From the NCBI GenBank assembly GCA_007120095.1, contig SKOM01000058.1, positions 1-5,198 on the forward strand: a DNA stretch of 5,198 nt. Direction: 5' to 3'. This DNA comes from Candidatus Competibacteraceae bacterium (lineage in GTDB: Bacteria; Pseudomonadota; Gammaproteobacteria; Competibacterales; Competibacteraceae). Both the position numbers and the translations under genes were made by a program. Shown piece by piece: positions 1-5,198 of this stretch. Below the pieces are notes generated by a model. The model was not told where the DNA came from. It saw only the letters and a program-made list of their open reading frames with translations, and ran no database searches. Position 1 is the first letter of the stretch. Each line of letters starts with the position of its first letter.

Positions 1-4
1 AGGA

Positions 5-24
5 TATTAAAGTATCCTTTAATA
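5..24. repeat. AT-rich perfect inverted repeat, 8-bp arms
   Basis: TATTAAAG (5-12) and CTTTAATA (17-24) are perfect inverse complements around the 4-base spacer TATC. A second, overlapping inverted repeat pairs AGGATA (1-6) with TATCCT (13-18). It lies at the window edge, so its outer limits are unknown. It could be a protein-binding site for a gene beyond the left edge, or part of a terminator region. No family of regulator is recognisable from it. Confidence 0.4.
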
Positions 25-48
25 AAAAGCACTGGGCAAATAACAGTG
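22..48 (-). terminator. Possible weak intrinsic terminator of the glgE-treS operon
   Basis: Minus-strand CACTG (48-44), a 9-base loop and CAGTG (34-30) form a 5-bp stem, followed by CTTTTTATT (30-22), a T-rich run of the kind seen at intrinsic terminators. It lies about 127 bases past the treS-mak stop. The stem is short and the loop long, so efficiency would be low. It is the best terminator candidate in the window, but it could be a chance hairpin in AT-rich sequence. Confidence 0.3.
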
Positions 49-59
49 AATCAGTTTGA

Positions 60-69
60 TGTTATAACA
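60..69. repeat. 10-bp palindrome TGTTATAACA
   Basis: A perfect 10-bp palindrome in the AT-rich part of the 3' flank, immediately followed by the overlapping CAATTG palindrome (68-73). It resembles the half-site symmetry of an operator, but no promoter could be defended beside it. It may be chance in AT-rich DNA. Confidence 0.25.
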
Positions 70-117
70 ATTGCTTACTCTTAATCCTGACTTACCGTCC
101 TCGCGTGAAAGATTAAT

Positions 118-132
118 GCGGTCATTTACCGC
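118..132 (-). other. Small stem-loop sharing an arm with the larger 3' stem-loop
   Basis: GCGGT (132-128), loop AAATG (127-123) and ACCGC (122-118) form a perfect 5-bp stem on the minus strand. Bases 132-128 overlap the 3' arm of the larger stem-loop at 160-129, so the two cannot fully form together. On free energy the larger one should win once transcribed. With only five pairs, this one could be chance. No U-run follows it. Confidence 0.3.
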
Positions 133-160
133 CTATAGCCAGTACTGCGGCCATAGACGG
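129..160 (-). other. Strong stem-loop just downstream of treS-mak (3' end structure, no U-tract)
   Basis: On the minus strand the arms CCGTCTATGGCC (160-149) and GGCTATAGGCGG (140-129) can form a continuous 12-bp stem around the 8-base loop GCAGTACT. An extra A-U pair (161/128) is possible. Two of the pairs are G-U wobbles. In plus-strand RNA the same positions would be C-A mismatches, so the structure favours the minus-strand transcript, that of the operon. It begins 14 bases after the treS-mak stop. No run of U follows (next is TAAATGACC), so it is not a standard intrinsic terminator. It may instead protect the mRNA 3' end, or be a dispersed intergenic repeat unit. Confidence 0.6.
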
Positions 161-174
161 TGCGATGAGGGAAT

Positions 175-3100
175 CTAGGGCGCTTTAGCCAGAATGCTGT
201 ACAAGCCATCCAACGGTACCCCGATCCATTCAGGCCGGTTGTCCATTTCATAGCGCAATTCATACAGCGCTTTTTCCAGCGTGAACAAGGCAATCAGTTG
301 CCGACCATGAGCGTTGTTTTCCGGGTAGACGCGACAATCTCCCAGTGCTTCCCGATAACCTTCCAGGAAAGCCGCCGAGGCTTGTTGTCGCCAATCTAAT
401 GCCGAGGGTTGCAGATGCTCCAGCACGTCCGGCTGTGCGGCCTGCATTTCCATCAGGGCGGTTTGCATGGCATAGTCAAACGAGCGCAGCATACCGGCAA
501 CATCCCGTAGCGCGGAATGTTTGCGCCGCCGCTCGTCGAGCGAACGGGCTGGTTCACCTTCAAAGTCAATGATGATGAAATCATTCTCATTGATTAACAC
601 CTGCCCGAGATGATAGTCACCGTGATAGCGGGTCTTGAGAGCGTTAAAATCCTCCCCTGGGCGCAGCCGAGCCAGATGCGGAGCCAGTTTATGGGACAAT
701 GCCAGCACTCGTTCTGCATTGGCACGATGATGCTGCGGTAAATGTTCAAGGTTCAGTGAGAGTTTATCCAGGGTGAGCTTGGCTTCGCGTTCAATGCTGC
801 TCAGCCAATGGTCTAAATCGGACCCAGTGATCGGTTCCGGATCGAACGCGGGATTATCCGTGCGAACCGCCAGCGCCCGATGCAACTCACCCGTCCGCTG
901 GCCGAGGGTGCGGCTCATTAACCGATACACCAAATGTGTGGACTCGATGGATTCATACAGCTCGGGTTGGGTGAGGCTGTCTTCAAGGTAACGAACCAGA
1001 TAATCCAGGGTCCAGGACCAGGCATCGCCCTGGTTAGCGCGCAGTCCTTGCAGTATAGCCAATGTGGTATGGGTACCGTCAGAGGCGATAAATTCCAAGG
1101 CACCGACTAAAGGAGCGGTGGGTTCAAAAGGCGAGATTTCGGTCAGGAAATGCCCCATCTCCAGTTCGGGATTCAACCCCGGTTGCAATCGTCGATAGGC
1201 CTTGAGAAACAGAGTCTCGCCCAGAATTCTGACGGTGTTGCTGCTCTCGCGCTCGGGTCGACGAATAGGCAGGGCGTGTGAGGTGGTGCCGACTAATTCG
1301 CCAAAGGCACGGGTGGTGGAAAAACGCAACATTCCACCCCCTTCCAAGGTGACTTCCTGATTGCGTCCCATGCTGTCAACCAGGACGCGGCAAAAATCCT
1401 CATCAGTGAAGGCGTCGCATAACAGACCGACATCAGCCTGACGGCGTACCTTAGCCAGGAGCGCTACACTCGGCACAACGCCGCGATCATCGGCGTCTTG
1501 CTCCCATTCCATGGTGACCGGCAAAAAGTAGTGTTGCGGAGCGTTATCGGCTAATTCGACTTCCAGTTGCAACAGTAGCCAGGATGCCCCGTCGGTGTGC
1601 CACAGGTGACGACGGTTTAAATTGACGCGTACGATACGCTCGCCTTTGGCGGCGAACCAGCGTTGATGGCGTAAAAATTCCGGCAACACTTCGCCGACCA
1701 ATTGTTGCTGCAATTGTTGAGCGAGGACACGACGGTGAGTGATGGCCTGGTGTTCTGGAAAGAAACTGCCCCAGCCTTGAAAAATCACCAATACCGGGAG
1801 TTCAGCAGGTGGCAGCCATTGTTCATGCCACATTGGTTCGTCGACGTCACTGGCTAAACTGAACCAGTAAAAACCATGGCTGGGTAAGGTGAGCAGATAA
1901 GGTAATTCGCCGATGGGGGGGAATGGGGTGCGTCCCATCAGCTCTAGCGGCACCCGGCCTTCATAATCACCGAGTTCCAGTTCTACGGGCTGGGCGGAAC
2001 GGGCCAGATTGGCCACACACAGCACGGCGTTGTCTTCATGCTCGCGAATATAGGCCAGAATTTTACGGTTACCGGGGCGTAAAAACCGCAGCGTGCCCCG
2101 GCCAAAGGCTTGATGGTTTTTGCGTACTGTGATCAGCCGTTTCATCCAGTTTAATAAAGAAGACGGATTGCGGCTTTGAGCCTCGACATTGACCGCATCA
2201 TAGCCATAGATGGGATCCATCACCGGGGGTAAATACAGCTTTTGCGGGTCAGCTTTGGAAAATCCCGCGTTGCGATCCGGACTCCACTGCATCGGCGTGC
2301 GTACCCCATTGCGATCCCCCAGATAGATATTGTCGCCCATGCCGATTTCATCGCCGTAATAGATAATCGGCGAGCCGGGCATCGACATTAACAGGCTGTT
2401 CATCAGCCGTATCTTGTCCATGTCGTTGTCCAGCAACGGTGCCAGGCGCCGGCGGATACCGACATTAATCCTCATGCGCGGATCGGCCGCGTAAGTCTGG
2501 TACATATAGTCACGTTCTTTATCGGTGACCATTTCCAGCGTGAGTTCGTCGTGGTTGCGCAGAAAAATCGCCCACTGACAGTTATCGGGGATGTCCGGAG
2601 TCTGGCGCATGATTTCGACGATCGGATAGCGATCCTCTTGGGCGATGGCCATGTACATACGTGGCATCAGAGGAAAGTGATAGGCCATATGGCATTCATC
2701 ACCTTCGCCGAAATATTCGCGCACATCTTCCGGCCATTGATTGGCCTCGGCGAGAAACATGCGATTTTGGTAGCGGGCGTCCATGGCCGCCCGCATTTGT
2801 TTCAATACCGCATGGGTTTCAGGCAGGTTTTCGTTATTCGTGCCCTCGCGCACGCACAGATAAGGAATCGCATCCAGGCGCATGCCATCTACCCCAATGT
2901 CAAACCAGAAGCGCATCAGTCGCGTCACGGCATTGACAACAGAAGGATTATTGTGGTTCAGATCCGGCTGGTGAGAGAAAAACCGGTGCCAGTAATACTG
3001 TTTAGCAATGGGATCCCAGGCCCAGTTGGAGGACTCGGTATCGGTGAAGATGATCCGTGTCTCGGGGAATTTGCGGTCATCATCGTTCCACACGTAGAAA

Positions 3101-3507
3101 TTACGCTTGGCCGACCCCTTGGGCGCCCGCCGGGCCGCCTGAAACCACGGATGCTGATCCGAGGTATGGTTGATAACCAGTTCGGTAATGACTTTCAGAT
3201 CACGGCGGTGAGCCTCGCGCACAAAGCGGCGCAGATCCTGACGGGTGCCGTAATCGGAGTGGACATTGCGGTAATCGGCAATGTCATAGCCATCATCACG
3301 TAGCGGTGAAGGATAAAAGGGCAATATCCATAACGTATTGACACCGAGTGATTTAACGTAGTCCAGTTTGCGCGTCAGACCGCGAAAATCACCGATTCCG
3401 TCGTTATTCAGATCGAAAAACGCTTTAACAGGGAGCTGATAAATAATGGCATCTTTGTACCACAGCGGGTCATCCTGCCAGGACGGTGGCGCTATATCGC
3501 TGCTCAT
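175..3507 (-). CDS. treS: Trehalose synthase-maltokinase fusion (TreS GH13_16 + Mak/Pep2)
   Basis: Bifunctional cytoplasmic protein of 1110 residues. The N-terminal half interconverts trehalose and maltose (EC 5.4.99.16). The C-terminal half phosphorylates maltose to maltose-1-phosphate (EC 2.7.1.175), the GlgE donor. TreS domain, about 15-552: DGYDIADY (72-79), VINHTSD (111-117), GVDGMRLDAIPYL with nucleophile Asp212, LAEANQW with acid/base Glu254, RNHDE with Asp320, then a C-terminal beta domain. A linker with a Gln-rich patch (597-603) follows. The maltokinase domain runs from about 606: QRWFAAKGE (615-623) typical of the Mak N-cap, LFLKAYRRLQPG (766-777) with probable nucleotide-binding Lys769, the Brenner-like loop HGDYHLGQVL (962-971) with catalytic Asp964, DFEGEP (981-986) for metal binding, and RDVAGMLRSFDY (1001-1012). 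Both halves look complete with no frameshift. The ATG at 3507 was chosen because AAGGGGA lies 6 bases upstream. The TTG two codons earlier abuts that site and is too close. The stop is TAG. Its place directly after glgE supports the role. Single-domain TreS and Mak proteins occur in other bacteria. Confidence 0.96.
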   Translation of the reverse strand: MSSDIAPPSWQDDPLWYKDAIIYQLPVKAFFDLNNDGIGDFRGLTRKLDYVKSLGVNTLWILPFYPSPLRDDGYDIADYRNVHSDYGTRQDLRRFVREAHRRDLKVITELVINHTSDQHPWFQAARRAPKGSAKRNFYVWNDDDRKFPETRIIFTDTESSNWAWDPIAKQYYWHRFFSHQPDLNHNNPSVVNAVTRLMRFWFDIGVDGMRLDAIPYLCVREGTNNENLPETHAVLKQMRAAMDARYQNRMFLAEANQWPEDVREYFGEGDECHMAYHFPLMPRMYMAIAQEDRYPIVEIMRQTPDIPDNCQWAIFLRNHDELTLEMVTDKERDYMYQTYAADPRMRINVGIRRRLAPLLDNDMDKIRLMNSLLMSMPGSPIIYYGDEIGMGDNIYLGDRNGVRTPMQWSPDRNAGFSKADPQKLYLPPVMDPIYGYDAVNVEAQSRNPSSLLNWMKRLITVRKNHQAFGRGTLRFLRPGNRKILAYIREHEDNAVLCVANLARSAQPVELELGDYEGRVPLELMGRTPFPPIGELPYLLTLPSHGFYWFSLASDVDEPMWHEQWLPPAELPVLVIFQGWGSFFPEHQAITHRRVLAQQLQQQLVGEVLPEFLRHQRWFAAKGERIVRVNLNRRHLWHTDGASWLLLQLEVELADNAPQHYFLPVTMEWEQDADDRGVVPSVALLAKVRRQADVGLLCDAFTDEDFCRVLVDSMGRNQEVTLEGGGMLRFSTTRAFGELVGTTSHALPIRRPERESSNTVRILGETLFLKAYRRLQPGLNPELEMGHFLTEISPFEPTAPLVGALEFIASDGTHTTLAILQGLRANQGDAWSWTLDYLVRYLEDSLTQPELYESIESTHLVYRLMSRTLGQRTGELHRALAVRTDNPAFDPEPITGSDLDHWLSSIEREAKLTLDKLSLNLEHLPQHHRANAERVLALSHKLAPHLARLRPGEDFNALKTRYHGDYHLGQVLINENDFIIIDFEGEPARSLDERRRKHSALRDVAGMLRSFDYAMQTALMEMQAAQPDVLEHLQPSALDWRQQASAAFLEGYREALGDCRVYPENNAHGRQLIALFTLEKALYELRYEMDNRPEWIGVPLDGLYSILAKAP

Positions 3508-3513
3508 GGTCAA

Positions 3514-3520
3514 TCCCCTT
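3514..3520 (-). promoter_or_regulatory. Ribosome binding site of treS-mak, overlapping the glgE stop codon
   Basis: On the minus strand the junction reads TAAAGGGGATTGACCATG. The purine run AAGGGGA starts at the last A of the glgE TAA and ends 6 bases before the ATG at 3507-3505, a normal Shine-Dalgarno spacing. This decides the start: the in-frame TTG at 3513-3511 directly follows the site and could not use it. The overlap with the stop suggests that ribosomes finishing glgE help initiate treS-mak (translational coupling), which is inference. There is no room for a separate promoter or terminator in the gap. Confidence 0.8.
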
Positions 3521-5198
3521 TAGCCGTGATCAGTGGTAGAATCAGTAGACATGTTAGCGCTGACTCGGAAGATATGGGCAGCGACTTTATGGGGGTTTAA
3601 TTCCACATAATTGCGTTCGCCTTGCCACACGTAACGCTCGCCGGAAATCAAATCCTCAACCTGATAGGGCTGTTCTGGATCGATGCCCAAGGCGGTCAAA
3701 TCCACAGTGACCCAGCCCAACTGGGTATAGGTGTAATCGAGGCTGACGACCACCAGGATGACGTTGGACAGCGTTTCGTCGGTTTTGCTGTAGCACAGCA
3801 TCTGATCATTGCTGATCGGATGAAAGACCAGCCGCCAGTCAGCCTGCAAAGCCGGGTTGTTATGGCGAATACGGTTGATTCGAGCAATGAAATCGGTGAG
3901 CACATCCGGTCGATCCAGCGCCCAGTCTTTGATCTCGTATTTTTCCGAATAGCGGTATTCTTCCTTGCCGGGTGCCAGCGGGGTATGTTCCCAGACTTCA
4001 TAAGCCGGACCATAAATCCCGTAGTTCGCTGTAAAGGTGGCGGCCAGAACCAGGCGAATCAAAAAGGCCGGACGTCCGCCGTATTGCAGATACTGGGGCA
4101 AAATATCCGGAGTGTTAGGCCAGAAGTTGGGTCGGAAATATTCGCGGCTGTCTGTTGCCGTCAACTCCTCCATATACTCGATGAGTTCATCCTTGGTGTT
4201 GCGCCAGGTGAAATAGGTGTAGGACTGGGTGAAACCACCCTTGGCCAGGCGATGCATGACCTTGGGCCGGGTAAAGGCTTCAGAGAGAAAAATCGCTTGT
4301 GGATACTGGGCCTTAACTTTGGTAATCGCATAATCCCAAAAGCGAAATGCCTTGGTGTGAGGGTTATCGACTCGGAAAACCGTCACCCCTTGCCGACACC
4401 AGTATAGAAACACTCCGGTAAGTTCATCCCATAAATTCTGCCAATCTTCGGACTCGAAATTCAGCGGGTAGATGTCCTGGTATTTCTTCGGGGGATTTTC
4501 AGCATACTGAACCGTGCCATCCGGTCGCCAGCGAAACCACTGGGGGTGTTCGCTGACCCAGGGATGATCGGGAGCAACTTGAAAAGCGATGTCTAAAGCC
4601 ACCTCAATGTTCAACTTTTTAGCCTGCTGGACAAAGTGGTGTAGATCCTCCAAGGTGCCAAGCTGCGGGTGAATGGCAGTGTGCCCGCCTTCCTCGGCAC
4701 CAATCGCCCAAGGTACGCCGACATCATCGGGTTCTGCCGTGAGGGTGTTGTTTTTGCCCTTGCGATTAATGCGACCGATAGGATGGATAGGCGGTAAATA
4801 CACCACGTCGAAGCCCATATCGCGAATACGTGGCAACCAGCGTTCTGCGTCACGAAAACCGCCGTGTTGCAGTCCGAGTCCACAGGAGCGTGGGAACAGC
4901 TCATACCAGGTACTGAAACGCGCGTACACTGGATCCACTACCACGGGCAGTCGTTTATCATAATGGCAGGCTGCGCTTTTGTCCGGGTACTGAGCCACTA
5001 ACTGGGCCAGATCGCCGTCTAAAGCCCGCAATCGTCGGGTTTCCAGCTCGGCATCACCACACAGCCATGCGGCCCATGCTTGCAATTTTGCCGCATCGGC
5101 TCCGGTCGCCCGCTCACCCGCAGCGGCCACCAGTTCTGACCCGATGCGCAATGCCAGGGCAATATCTTGCAGCTCGATGCGCCGCTGGAAATCATGGC
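3520..5198 (-). CDS. glgE: GlgE, alpha-1,4-glucan:maltose-1-phosphate maltosyltransferase (GH13_3), N-terminus cut by window edge
   Basis: Cytoplasmic enzyme (EC 2.4.99.16) that transfers maltose from alpha-maltose-1-phosphate to the non-reducing end of an alpha-1,4-glucan. The frame is open to the right edge: the first full codon is His at 5196-5194 and 558 residues are visible, ending in TAA. Numbering from that His, residues 1 to about 80 are a mostly helical stretch fitting the N-terminal/helical-bundle region. The YELFPRS strand follows, then the (beta/alpha)8 domain with LPPIHPIGR and RKGKNN, both GlgE hallmarks. The motif NPPKKY (234-239) matches the family's maltose-1-phosphate binding loop. 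Predicted catalytic residues are nucleophile Asp277 (FRVDNPHTK), acid/base Glu306 (LSEAF) and transition-state Asp364 (NTPDIL). A beta-rich C-domain ends the protein. By comparison with actinobacterial GlgE (about 675-700 residues), roughly 110-120 residues are missing upstream. The TTG at 5151 is an internal Leu codon, not the start: the 15 codons before it read as family-like sequence. A Ser/Thr-rich tail follows the last strand. It sits 12 bases upstream of treS-mak, presumably in one operon. Confidence 0.96.
   Translation of the reverse strand, partial: HDFQRRIELQDIALALRIGSELVAAAGERATGADAAKLQAWAAWLCGDAELETRRLRALDGDLAQLVAQYPDKSAACHYDKRLPVVVDPVYARFSTWYELFPRSCGLGLQHGGFRDAERWLPRIRDMGFDVVYLPPIHPIGRINRKGKNNTLTAEPDDVGVPWAIGAEEGGHTAIHPQLGTLEDLHHFVQQAKKLNIEVALDIAFQVAPDHPWVSEHPQWFRWRPDGTVQYAENPPKKYQDIYPLNFESEDWQNLWDELTGVFLYWCRQGVTVFRVDNPHTKAFRFWDYAITKVKAQYPQAIFLSEAFTRPKVMHRLAKGGFTQSYTYFTWRNTKDELIEYMEELTATDSREYFRPNFWPNTPDILPQYLQYGGRPAFLIRLVLAATFTANYGIYGPAYEVWEHTPLAPGKEEYRYSEKYEIKDWALDRPDVLTDFIARINRIRHNNPALQADWRLVFHPISNDQMLCYSKTDETLSNVILVVVSLDYTYTQLGWVTVDLTALGIDPEQPYQVEDLISGERYVWQGERNYVELNPHKVAAHIFRVSANMSTDSTTDHG

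Noticed and set aside
56..84. A plus-strand sigma70-like promoter (TTGATG, 17-base spacer, TCTTAA).
   Set aside because: The -10 box is a poor match, and the only thing downstream is the antisense of treS-mak.
123..154. Minus-strand mini-ORF MAAVLAIGGK (10 codons) just after treS-mak, considered as a leader peptide.
   Set aside because: No Shine-Dalgarno sequence precedes it, its start lies inside the stem-loop arm, and it shows no regulatory run of codons such as a leader would have.
116..178. A short plus-strand ORF (ATG at 116, 20 codons) in the left flank.
   Set aside because: It is very short, lacks a ribosome binding site, and overlaps the stem-loop and the treS-mak stop.
606..700. 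The possibility that the maltokinase half is degenerate or a separate gene.
   Set aside because: These are residue positions. The frame runs unbroken from TreS through the kinase, and all key kinase motifs (QRWFAAKG, HGDYHLGQ, DFEGEP) are intact, as in known TreS-Pep2 fusions.
2551..3303. A 250-codon open frame on the plus strand opposite treS.
   Set aside because: It is antisense to the conserved TreS catalytic domain, starts at a non-ATG codon, and its translation resembles no family I recognise. Long antisense frames are common opposite genes with this codon use.
3622..4407. A 261-codon open frame on the plus strand opposite glgE.
   Set aside because: It is antisense to the GlgE catalytic domain, including its active-site motifs, and its protein has no recognisable domain.

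Overview
The window holds the core of the GlgE (maltose-1-phosphate) route to alpha-glucan. Two genes run in tandem on the minus strand, in the order glgE (its 5' end cut off by the right edge of the window) then a fused trehalose synthase-maltokinase. Together they cover almost all of 175-5198. The remaining 174 bases at the left edge are non-coding, AT-richer than the genes, and contain several inverted repeats.

How the genes work together: the TreS half of the fusion interconverts trehalose and maltose. The maltokinase half phosphorylates maltose with ATP to alpha-maltose-1-phosphate. GlgE transfers the maltosyl unit to the non-reducing end of a growing alpha-1,4-glucan. Catalytic residues of all three activities are visible and intact, so the cell should be able to turn trehalose into glycogen-like glucan. 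The branching enzyme GlgB, which usually completes the pathway and often follows treS-mak in bacteria, is not in the window. If it is linked, it lies beyond the left edge.

Organism: the base composition is moderate (about half G+C), the gene order is glgE then treS-mak, and the proteins look like those of Pseudomonadota. I infer a proteobacterium, perhaps a gammaproteobacterium, but the sequence alone does not fix the genus. There is no sign of mobile elements, phage genes, CRISPR or RNA genes.

Region by region (minus-strand transcription runs right to left): 5198-3520 is glgE, with about 110-120 N-terminal residues missing. 3519-3508 is a 12-base gap with a ribosome binding site that begins inside the glgE stop codon. 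3507-175 is treS-mak. 174-1 is the 3' flank, with a strong stem-loop just past the stop, an overlapping smaller stem-loop, a possible weak terminator and an AT-rich inverted repeat. I see no undescribed system. The least explained part is this 3' flank.
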